A stretch of 46,067 bases of DNA from JBBSVE01 sp038233815. Its GTDB lineage: Bacteria; Pseudomonadota; Alphaproteobacteria; Rhodobacterales; Rhodobacteraceae. Each line of letters starts with the position of its first letter. The first letter of the stretch is position 1. The stretch covers positions 1-46,067 of the forward strand of contig JBBSVE010000003.1 of the NCBI GenBank assembly GCA_038233815.1. The letters run 5' to 3'. The notes beneath the pieces are model-generated. The model did not search any database. It saw only the letters and a list, made by a program, of their open reading frames with translations, and was not told where the DNA came from. Shown here in pieces: positions 34,756 through 42,447 of this stretch. The position numbers were made by a program, and so were the translations under genes.

Positions 34756-36023
34756 GCCTCACGCTCCTCATCCTCTTTCTATTCCTTGCTGCGCTCGGCG
34801 TGCCGCTGGCCGTGGCGCTAGGTCTGGGCACGCTCGCGACGCTCTGGTGGTTCGGGCTGCCGATGAGCATGATCACGCAATCCATGGCGACCTCGATCAA
34901 CTCGTTCCTGCTGATAGCCGTGCCGCTTTTCATCCTCGCCGGTCAGATCATGGAGCGGGGTGGCCTGTCGGAGCGGATCTTCGACGCGGCAGAATCCCTG
35001 ATCGGCCGGTGCCGGGGCGGGCTCGGCCATGTCAACATCGTCTCGTCCTTCGTGTTCGGCGGCATCTCCGGCTCCTCCGTCGCGGATATCGCGAGCCTCG
35101 GGCCCATCACGATCCGCTCCATGACCAGTCGGGGCTATCCGCTGCCCTATGCGGCGGCCATGACGCTGATCACCTCGACCCTTGCCACGCTGGTGCCGCC
35201 GTCGATCCTGATCATCGTCGCGGCCGCCGCGGCAGGGGTCTCAGTCGGTGGGGCGCTTGCGGGAGGGCTCGGTCCGGGGATCCTGCTGGCTGTGGCGTTG
35301 GCGGGATACAATGCGTGGATCTCGGGGCGGAGGGGATACGGGATGCGCGTTGCCTTCGACGGGCGCCGGGCGGTGCGCGCCTTCCTGCGGGCGCTGCCGT
35401 CGATCGGTGCGCCGATCATCATCCTGACGGGCATGTTCTCCGGCATCGTCACGCCGACCGAGGCTGCGGGCCTCGCCGTGCTCTATACGCTCCTCATCGC
35501 CGGTGTCCTGCACCGTGAGATCGGTTGGCGCGACATGGTCCAGCTGACGATCCAGGCGGGGCGAACGGCGGGCGCGGTCCTTCTGATCCTGATGGTCGCG
35601 CGGGCGGCCACCTATGCTTTCACCGTCGACCAGTTGCCGCGCAAGGCCTCCGGGTGGCTCGCCGTCTTCGATGGCTCCGGCTTCACGACGCTGCTCTTCA
35701 TGAGGGTAATTTTCATTGTCGTGGGGATGTTCATGGATATCGTCGCGGCGGCCCTGATGCTGATCCCGGTCATCATGCCGGCGGCGGTCCATGCCGGAAT
35801 CGATCCGATGCATTTCCTGATCTTCATGTCGGCCTGTCTGGCCGTGGGTCTCGCGACGCCTCCTGTCGGCACCTGCCTCTTTGCGACGGCCTATGTCTCC
35901 GGCGTGCCAATCCCCCGCCTGATCGTCGCTGCATTGCCGTTTTACGCGATCAACATGGCCGTCCTCGTGTTGATCGCGGCGTTTCCGCAGATCGTGCTCT
36001 GGCCGGTCGCGCTGCTCAGTTGA
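34752..36023 (+). CDS. dctM: TRAP transporter large membrane subunit, DctM family
   Basis: This 423-residue protein has about 12 membrane segments. It contains the DctM motif region FGGISGSSVADIASLGPITIRSMTSRGYP, ITSTLATLVPPSILIIV and the second-half GMFSGIVTPTEAAGLAVLYTLL, with P-T-E-A being the conserved hairpin signature. It is the ion-coupled transport subunit. Its end overlaps the stop of the oppositely oriented proV gene by 8 bases, so the two operons converge without a terminator between them. Confidence 0.95.
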   Translation: MSLTLLILFLFLAALGVPLAVALGLGTLATLWWFGLPMSMITQSMATSINSFLLIAVPLFILAGQIMERGGLSERIFDAAESLIGRCRGGLGHVNIVSSFVFGGISGSSVADIASLGPITIRSMTSRGYPLPYAAAMTLITSTLATLVPPSILIIVAAAAAGVSVGGALAGGLGPGILLAVALAGYNAWISGRRGYGMRVAFDGRRAVRAFLRALPSIGAPIIILTGMFSGIVTPTEAAGLAVLYTLLIAGVLHREIGWRDMVQLTIQAGRTAGAVLLILMVARAATYAFTVDQLPRKASGWLAVFDGSGFTTLLFMRVIFIVVGMFMDIVAAALMLIPVIMPAAVHAGIDPMHFLIFMSACLAVGLATPPVGTCLFATAYVSGVPIPRLIVAALPFYAINMAVLVLIAAFPQIVLWPVALLS

Positions 36024-37062
36024 CGGGGACGACCGTTTCCGCCGGTGTCACCATCGCGTCAATCAGCGTGGTAAGGTGCAGCATCCCCAGCGGACGGTCC
36101 TGCGGCCCCACGATGCGCGCGACGGTGCCGGATGCGCGGTTCATGATCCGCATGGCATCCTCGAGGAGCGTGCCTTCGGGGACTGGCACCGCATCGGTGT
36201 CCGCGTCGGCACCCGGCGTCATGATCGTGTCGACCCGGATCACGCGTCCCCGGTTCACCTCACGCACGAAGCGGGCGATGTAATCGTCCACCGGCCGCAG
36301 CACGATTTCCTGCCCCGTGCCCTGCTGGATCACCTCGCCGTCGCGCAGCACCGCGATCCGGTCGCCCAGACGCAGCGCCTCGTCAAGATCATGGGTGATG
36401 AATACAACGGTCTTGCGGATTTCCTTTTGCAGATCCAGCAGAATGCCCTGCATGTCCATCCGGATCAGCGGGTCCAGCGCAGAGAACGCCTCGTCCATCA
36501 GCAGGATCGGAGCGTCGTTGGTCAGCGCGCGCGCGAGGCCCACGCGCTGCTGCATGCCGCCCGAAAGCTGGTTGGGGTAGTTCGTCTCGAACCCCTTGAG
36601 GCCGACCCGCTCGATCCAGCGCATCGCGATGTCGCGCTGGCGGGCGCGGGGGATGCCCTGCACCTCCAGCCCGTAGACGGTGTTTTCCAGCACGTTGCGA
36701 TGCGGCAGAAGCGCAAACTTCTGGAACACCATCGCGGTTTCGTGGCGCCGGAACTGACGCAGCGCGGCGCGGTCCATGCGCACGACATCGGTGCCGTCCA
36801 CGATCACCTCGCCCGCCGTGGGGTCGATGAGGCGATTGATATGGCGGATCAGCGTCGATTTGCCTGACCCCGACAGCCCCATGATGACTTGGATCGACCC
36901 CGCCGCCATCGCAATGTTTATGTCGCGCAGGCCGAGAACATGGTGGTGGCGGAGGTTCAGCTCCTCCTTCGACATGCCGCCCCTGACCTGATCTATATGG
37001 GCGTTCGGGTTCGGTCCGAAGATTTTGTAGAGGTTGCGTATCTCGATGCCGCCCTCAGCCAT
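36016..37062 (-). CDS. proV: Glycine-betaine/proline-type ABC transporter ATP-binding protein
   Basis: This 348-residue ATPase has Walker A GLSGSGKST, the Q-loop region MVFQKFALLPH, signature QLSGGMQQRVGLARAL and Walker B ILLMDEAFSALD, followed by THDLDEALRLGDR. These are characteristic of the ProV/OpuAA branch. A short CBS-like region follows, as in osmoregulated betaine importers (about residues 275-348, with DTIMTPGAD and MLHLTTLIDAM), but it looks shorter than a full tandem CBS pair. It powers import through ProW. It overlaps the end of proW by 8 bases. Confidence 0.93.
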   Translation of the reverse strand: MAEGGIEIRNLYKIFGPNPNAHIDQVRGGMSKEELNLRHHHVLGLRDINIAMAAGSIQVIMGLSGSGKSTLIRHINRLIDPTAGEVIVDGTDVVRMDRAALRQFRRHETAMVFQKFALLPHRNVLENTVYGLEVQGIPRARQRDIAMRWIERVGLKGFETNYPNQLSGGMQQRVGLARALTNDAPILLMDEAFSALDPLIRMDMQGILLDLQKEIRKTVVFITHDLDEALRLGDRIAVLRDGEVIQQGTGQEIVLRPVDDYIARFVREVNRGRVIRVDTIMTPGADADTDAVPVPEGTLLEDAMRIMNRASGTVARIVGPQDRPLGMLHLTTLIDAMVTPAETVVPVN

Positions 37063-37942
37063 GCACGACCTCGAGATGCTTCTGGAGCCGCTTGCCGTAG
37101 GCTTGGCTTACCCGGTCGAAGATGATCGCGACGCCCACGATGGCGAGCCCGTTGAACATGCCGAGCGTGAAATACTGGTTCGATATCGCCTTCAGCACCG
37201 GCTGACCCAGTCCCTGCACCCCGATCATGGAGGCGATGACGACCATCGCCAGCGCCATCATGATGGTCTGATTTATCCCCGCCATGATCGTCGGCAGCGC
37301 CAGCGGGATCTGCACATTCTTCAATCGCTGCCAGCCGGAGGAGCCGAACGCGTCCGCCGCCTCCAGGATTTCGCTGTCCACCAGCCGGATGCCGAGATTG
37401 GTGAGCCGGATGATCGGCGGAATGGCATAGATCACCACGGCGATGAGGCCCGGCACCTTGCCGATCCCCAGAAGCATCACCACCGGAATCAGATAGACGA
37501 AGCTCGGCATCGTCTGCATCACGTCGAGCACGGGGTTCACCAGCCGCTGCACCCAGGTCGATTTCGCCATTGCGATGCCGATGGGAATGCCCAGCACGAT
37601 CGACATGACGGTGCAGACGAAGATCATGGAGATCGTCTTCATCGTGTCCTGCCACATGTCGAAATAGCCGATCAGCAAAAGCGTCACGATCGACCCCGCG
37701 ACGATTTTCCAGTTCCGGCTCGCGACCCAGGCGATCAGCCCGACCACCAGAAGGATCACCGGCCAGGGCGTCCGGGTCATCACCCGTTCCGAGAAGATCA
37801 GGAAATGCAGGAGCGGGTTGAAGAACGACTCGATCGCGTCGCCGTAGGCGCGGGTGAAGGTGCGGAACGTCTCGTCGATAGCCTTCTTCAGCGCCCTCAG
37901 ATTGTCGTCGTTCATGTGCGGAAAGGTGGTGAGCCAGTCCAT
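37055..37942 (-). CDS. proW: Glycine-betaine/proline-type ABC transporter permease
   Basis: This 295-residue protein has about six to seven membrane segments. The permease EAA-like region is AADAFGSSGWQRLKNVQIPLALPTIMAGINQTIMMAL, and MQTMPSFVYLIPVVMLLGIGKVPGLIA is the classic ProW/OpuAB signature. It carries betaine-like quaternary amines delivered by ProX. It follows proX after 65 bases that contain a hairpin with a T tail. Confidence 0.95.
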   Translation of the reverse strand: MDWLTTFPHMNDDNLRALKKAIDETFRTFTRAYGDAIESFFNPLLHFLIFSERVMTRTPWPVILLVVGLIAWVASRNWKIVAGSIVTLLLIGYFDMWQDTMKTISMIFVCTVMSIVLGIPIGIAMAKSTWVQRLVNPVLDVMQTMPSFVYLIPVVMLLGIGKVPGLIAVVIYAIPPIIRLTNLGIRLVDSEILEAADAFGSSGWQRLKNVQIPLALPTIMAGINQTIMMALAMVVIASMIGVQGLGQPVLKAISNQYFTLGMFNGLAIVGVAIIFDRVSQAYGKRLQKHLEVVHG

Positions 37943-37967
37943 GCGGCCTCCCGTGGGTGCTTGGCAG

Positions 37968-37993
37968 AAAAGGGCGCGGGCCGAACCGCGCCC
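37968..37993 (-). terminator. Intercistronic terminator-like hairpin between proX and proW
   Basis: On the minus strand, GGGCGCGG (37993-37986), a 6-base loop and CCGCGCCC (37979-37972) form an 8-bp stem followed by TTTT (37971-37968). It is 15 bases beyond the proX stop. This has the form of an intrinsic terminator inside the operon, so proX would be expressed above proWV through partial readthrough. Confidence 0.8.
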
Positions 37994-38007
37994 CCGTCAG
38001 GGGTGCC

Positions 38008-39009
38008 TCAGAGAGCCGCCTTGATCTTCGTGGCCGCCTCGGGCGTCACCCACTTGGTCCACAGATCCTCGTTGTTCTTGAGGAAATACGTGGCCCCCTC
38101 CTCGCCCGTCGCCTGATTGTCGGTCATCCAGGCCAGGAGCTTGTTCACCGTCGCGTTGGACCAGGACCGCGCCTTGAAATAGTCCATCACTGGCGCACCG
38201 GCACGATCCGCGAATTCAGTCGTGACCAGCGTCTCGACCTTGTCCTTGGGCCAGGCGTTCGGCTTGGGATCGGCGCAATCCGCGACCGTGTTGCAACGCT
38301 TCCACTCCGCCTTGTCCTCGGGGACACTGTAGCCGAGCTTCACCATGTCGTATTTGCCGAGGATACTCGTCGGTTCCCAGTAATAGCCGAGCCAGCCTTC
38401 CTTGCGCTCGTTGGCCTTGGCGATGGAGCCATCGAGACCCGCCGCCGATCCGGTATCGACCAGCACGAAGCCATCTTTCTTGGCGTCGTGTGCCTTGAAA
38501 AACTGCGATGTGACGATCGTGCCGCCCCAGCCCTGCGGGCCGTTGTAGACCGCGCCCTTGCTCGGATCTTCGGGGGCCGGGAACAGCTCGGGATGCTTCA
38601 GCGCGTCGTCGATGGTCTTGATGTCGGGATGGGCGTCGGCCACATATTTCGGGATGAACCAGCCCTGCACGGCACCGTCCGACAGCGCCTCGCCGGTGGC
38701 TACGATCTTGCCGTCCTTGATGCCGCCGTTCACCACGTCGGGCAGAAGATCGACCCAGCCTTCGGGGGCCACGTCGGGTTGACCCTTCTCGATCATGGAG
38801 GTCAGCGTCGGCACGGTATCGCCGACGATCACATCGGCATTGCATCCATATCCGTGGTTGAGGATAAACTTGTCGAGCGCGCCCAGCACCTCCGCCGACT
38901 GCCAGTTCATGCTCGCGATGACGACCGATCCACAATCCTGCGCCATGGCGACGCCGGCACCGCCGGTCAACGTGGCCAGCACGCCGGCGGACATCAGCAA
39001 TTTTTTCAT
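38008..39009 (-). CDS. proX: Glycine-betaine/proline-type periplasmic binding protein
   Basis: This 333-residue protein has a signal peptide (MKKLLMSAGVLATLTGGAGVAMA) and a mature start QDCGSVVIASMNWQSAEVLGA. The aromatic cage residues expected for quaternary-ammonium binding are plausible in MNWQSAE, EGWVDLLPD, QGWFIPKY and YYWEPTSIL. Two Cys-pair regions (QDCGS, NHGYGCNAD and RCNTVADC) suggest disulfides. It is the betaine/carnitine/choline-type receptor of the ProWV importer. GGGAGG precedes the ATG by about 5 bases. It is divergent from the dimethylglycine-dehydrogenase-like gene. Confidence 0.92.
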   Translation of the reverse strand: MKKLLMSAGVLATLTGGAGVAMAQDCGSVVIASMNWQSAEVLGALDKFILNHGYGCNADVIVGDTVPTLTSMIEKGQPDVAPEGWVDLLPDVVNGGIKDGKIVATGEALSDGAVQGWFIPKYVADAHPDIKTIDDALKHPELFPAPEDPSKGAVYNGPQGWGGTIVTSQFFKAHDAKKDGFVLVDTGSAAGLDGSIAKANERKEGWLGYYWEPTSILGKYDMVKLGYSVPEDKAEWKRCNTVADCADPKPNAWPKDKVETLVTTEFADRAGAPVMDYFKARSWSNATVNKLLAWMTDNQATGEEGATYFLKNNEDLWTKWVTPEAATKIKAAL

Positions 39010-39036
39010 CTCATCCTCCCTTAAGGACATGTTTGT

Positions 39037-39054
39037 TTTTCGGGCGGCCGAAAA
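39037..39054. repeat. Palindrome in the proX / DMGDH divergent region
   Basis: TTTTCGG (39037-39043), GCGG, CCGAAAA (39048-39054) is a 7-base dyad within the 229-base divergent region 39010-39238. It is 28 bases upstream of the proX start and could be an operator. Nothing else recognisable is seen in this gap. Confidence 0.4.
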
Positions 39055-39238
39055 GGTCCGGTCGCGCGGGGCCATTATGTCACGCTAAATCGTCAGTGGA
39101 AGGCCGAAAACGACAGGCTGCAGCGATCAGCTTGCCTCGGGGAGGTCCTTTGCGACGCCGATGGGGCGCAAATCCTGTTGAGCCTCCTCTGTGCGCCGGG
39201 CAAGATCGGACCGGCGCGGGGGGCGGGGGAGGCACGTG

Positions 39239-41668
39239 ATGCAGGATCACGCGAAGGTCGTGGTCGTCGGCGGCGGCTGCGTGGGGGCGTCGATCCTCTA
39301 CGGCCTCACGCAGCACGGCTGCACCGATTGCGTGATGCTGGAGCGGACGCGCCTGACCGCCGGATCGACCTGGCACGCGGCGGGTCTGCTTGTCACCTTC
39401 GTGCGGTCCCACACCATCTCGCAGATGACGATGGAGACGATCCGCATCTATGCCGAGGTGGAACGCAAGCTCGGCACCTCCGTCGGTTTGCGCCAGGTGG
39501 GCCAGTTGCGCGTCGCCAACTCGCAGGCGCGGTGGGACGAGTTCCAGAGCTACATGCCGGTGGCGGAGGCGGCCGGCGTGCCCTGCCGCCTGCTGACCCC
39601 GGCCGAGATAACGGAGGTCCATCCCCTGCTGGTCCAGAGCCCGCATATCCGGGGCGGCATCCTGCACGACCGCGACGGCTACATAAACCCCGCCGACATC
39701 ACCATGGGGCTGGCGAAACTCGCCCGCGATCAGGGTGCCGCAATCTACCAGAACACCGAAGCCACGGCCTATGACGCGCTGCCCGGCGGCGGCTGGCGGG
39801 TGACGACCAGCCAAGGTGCTATCACCTGCGAGCATCTGGTCTTCGCCACCGGCAATTATGCACGAGAGAACGCGCGCCGCGTGGGGCTCGATCTGCCCTG
39901 CATTCCGATCGTGCACCAATACTGGACGACCGAGTCTGTCCCCGAGCTGATGCGCCGCCGCGGGCTGGGGCTGCCGGAGTTTCCGATCCTGCGCGACGAG
40001 GATTACGGCGGCTACCTTCGCGAGGATGTCGGCAGCTTCCAGTTCGGCCCCTACGAGATCACGCAAGACCTGAAGCTTTTTGCCGAGAACCGTGTTCCGC
40101 CCGCTTTCGGCGCCGATCTGCTGCCCGAGGATTTCGAGGCTGTGGAGGCGCAATGGTCCCGCGCGGTGGAGCGTGTGCCCGCGCTGGGAGAGGTCGGCAT
40201 CCGGTCGAACACCCGCGGTCCGTTCCAGATGACCCCGGACGAGCTGCCGCTTTGCGGTCCCGCGCCGGGGCGGGCGAACCTGTGGCTGGCCGAAGGCGTT
40301 CCGGGCGGCATCCTCTGGGGCGGCACCATGGGCGAACGGCTGGCGCGCTGGATCGTGACCGGCGATCCCGGCATCGACATGGCCGGGATCGATCCGCGCC
40401 GCTTTGGCGATCATGCCTCGCGACGCTGGACCATGGACAAGGTGCGCGGAACCTGGGGCACGCATATGAACGTCCATGTTCCGGGCGAGGATCTGCCCCA
40501 TGCCCGTCCGATGAAGACGGTGCCGTCCTACGATCTGCTCACCGCGCACGGCGCAGTCTGGACGACGCTCAACGGCTATGAATGTCCGCGCTGGTTCGCG
40601 CCGTCGCCCGCGCTGGCGGTGCCCGACCATGGCTTTCGCCACACCGCGCATCTGGACCATGTCCGGGCCGAGGTCCGGGCCGTGCGCGAGCAGGCGGGCT
40701 TCATCGAGATGTCGCCAATGACCAAGTTCACCGTCCGCGGTCCGGGCGCTGCGGCTTGGCTCGATGGCCTGCTGGCCAACTGTTTGCCAAAGGTCGGGCG
40801 CATGACCCTGTCGGTCCTGTGCAACGACCGGGGCGGTATCGAGGCCGAGTTCACCGTGCTGCGCATGGCGGAGGAGGATTTCACCCTCATCAGCACGCCG
40901 AACGGGCAGGTCTGCAACTGGGATCTGCTTTCGCGCGCCCTGCCTCTCGACGGATCGGTCGCGCTGGCCGACGTCTCGGAGGCGCGCGGCGTCATTGCCG
41001 TCGCGGGGCCGCGCGCGCGCGACGTGCTCCAACCGCTGACCGACACCGACCTGTCCAACGCGGCCTTCCCGTTCCTGTCCGTCCGACGGGGCGAGGTGGG
41101 CTATGCCAAGGACGTGGACCTCCTGCGCGTCAGCTATACCGGCGAGCTGGGGTGGGAACTCTATCACCCGATCGGATACAATCGCCATCTCGTCGATCTG
41201 CTTCTGAAGGCCGGGGTGCGGCCCTTCGGTCTGGAGGCATTGGAATCGATGCGGCTGGACAAGTCCTTTCGTGCCATCCACCGCGAACTCCGCCGGGACG
41301 TCACACCGCTGGAGGCCGGGCTGGAGCGGTTCGTGGCGCTTGATGGCCGCAGCTTTCCGGGCCGGGACGCGGTGCTGCGCCAGAAGATCGCAGGCGATCA
41401 CCCGGTCCTCGTGACGCTCGCGCTGCCGCGGGGCGAGACCTCGGCGATCGCCGATGAAGCGGTCTGTCACGACGGCACCGTGATCGGCCGTGTGACGTCG
41501 GGCGGTTACTCCTGCCATTTCGACCACGACATCGCGATGGCGCTGGTTCCGGCACGGTTCGCTGGCGGCAAGGACACGCTGCAGGTCAGGATCCACGACG
41601 ACCTCCGCCCCGCCCGTGTTGTGCAGACGTGTCTCCACGACCCTGGCTGCACACGCGCTCGCGGTTGA
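39239..41668 (+). CDS. Dimethylglycine/sarcosine-dehydrogenase-like flavoprotein
   Basis: This 809-residue protein has an N-terminal FAD oxidoreductase domain (VVVVGGGCVGASILYGL, then LTAGSTWHAAGLL, where the His is the usual covalent-FAD residue), a middle FAO_M-like region, and a C-terminal GCV_T (tetrahydrofolate-binding) part. That part contains QAGFIEMSPMTKFTVRGPGAAAWLD, SYTGELGWELYHP and RGETSAIADEAV. This architecture belongs to dimethylglycine and sarcosine dehydrogenases and related N-demethylases, which pass one-carbon units to folate or release formaldehyde. It is divergent from a betaine-type importer, which supports a methylated-amine substrate. The start follows GGGGGAGG. Its exact substrate is not decided. 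Confidence 0.88.
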   Translation: MQDHAKVVVVGGGCVGASILYGLTQHGCTDCVMLERTRLTAGSTWHAAGLLVTFVRSHTISQMTMETIRIYAEVERKLGTSVGLRQVGQLRVANSQARWDEFQSYMPVAEAAGVPCRLLTPAEITEVHPLLVQSPHIRGGILHDRDGYINPADITMGLAKLARDQGAAIYQNTEATAYDALPGGGWRVTTSQGAITCEHLVFATGNYARENARRVGLDLPCIPIVHQYWTTESVPELMRRRGLGLPEFPILRDEDYGGYLREDVGSFQFGPYEITQDLKLFAENRVPPAFGADLLPEDFEAVEAQWSRAVERVPALGEVGIRSNTRGPFQMTPDELPLCGPAPGRANLWLAEGVPGGILWGGTMGERLARWIVTGDPGIDMAGIDPRRFGDHASRRWTMDKVRGTWGTHMNVHVPGEDLPHARPMKTVPSYDLLTAHGAVWTTLNGYECPRWFAPSPALAVPDHGFRHTAHLDHVRAEVRAVREQAGFIEMSPMTKFTVRGPGAAAWLDGLLANCLPKVGRMTLSVLCNDRGGIEAEFTVLRMAEEDFTLISTPNGQVCNWDLLSRALPLDGSVALADVSEARGVIAVAGPRARDVLQPLTDTDLSNAAFPFLSVRRGEVGYAKDVDLLRVSYTGELGWELYHPIGYNRHLVDLLLKAGVRPFGLEALESMRLDKSFRAIHRELRRDVTPLEAGLERFVALDGRSFPGRDAVLRQKIAGDHPVLVTLALPRGETSAIADEAVCHDGTVIGRVTSGGYSCHFDHDIAMALVPARFAGGKDTLQVRIHDDLRPARVVQTCLHDPGCTRARG

Positions 41669-42447
41669 TCGGCGAAGGCCGACGGTCATCGCGGCGGGCG
41701 ACCGGTTTTTCGCGAAATGGGCTGATCACCGGATCTGGCGAGATAGCCGTCGATGACATCCAGCCCCGCGACCGGACAGAGCCGCGGCACGGCGCTGACC
41801 TTGCAGGGCTGCAGAGCGCACGGTTCCGCCCTGCTGCCTGGTATCGATAGCAAGCGCCTTTAGGTTCGGTTCCGCTGAGATCCTGACGGAACCGATGCCT
41901 CCGGGCCGAAGAGCCGTCGCTGACCCTGCGCGACGTCACCGCAGCCTATTGTGCCGAGCGTCATAAAGCCCGGACCGGCGATGGCCGGGACTGCGCGCGC
42001 ACACCGTGCAGCACCGGGGGTTCATGCGCGCGCTGGACAATACCGAAGTCTTCGTCACCGTCCGCGTCCGCCGCAATAAGGTCGGGATGCCGGTCGGCCC
42101 TTCCAAGCGGCACCAGAAGCAGCGATCCTTGGCATGGTCCCGCGATGCCGAAGGGTTCTTCCTTTCCGCGACCGCCCGAACCATGAGGCCCGTCGCGACC
42201 CGGCACAGGAACGACGGCACAGCCTCGAACCTGAGCACCCGGAAAATGGCCGGGCGGGATTTTCTCACGCCCGCAAAGCGATCGCGGCGGTTTTTCTCCG
42301 GCACCGACCGGGAAATTCTCTTTTGTGAGCCGGATCAAGGACCACGCGCCCGCGCCGCCGGATAGTGCGGTTTTGCTCATGCCTGCCCCGCCCACGTCGC
42401 CGTCGGGATGTCTGTGCCGGCCCGGACCGAAGATCGGGAGATCGCCC
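41669..42447. other. Region without recognisable genes
   Basis: About 780 bases carry only short open frames on either strand, none with a recognisable domain or a good start. One plus-strand stretch near 41907-41970 reads SLTLRDVTAAYCAERHKAR, which faintly resembles the N-terminal part of a tyrosine recombinase, but the frame breaks down soon after. It may be the remains of several decayed genes next to the reductase pseudogene. Confidence 0.5.

Noticed and set aside
39080..41689. 869-residue open frame on the minus strand opposite the DMGDH-like gene
   Set aside because: It is antisense to a clearly recognised gene, rich in Arg/His/Pro/Ala as expected of a GC-rich shadow frame, and has no known domain.
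41900..41990. Tyrosine-recombinase fragment (SLTLRDVTAAYCAERHKAR)
   Set aside because: The likeness is faint, the frame does not continue into the catalytic domain and there is no start codon with a ribosome site.
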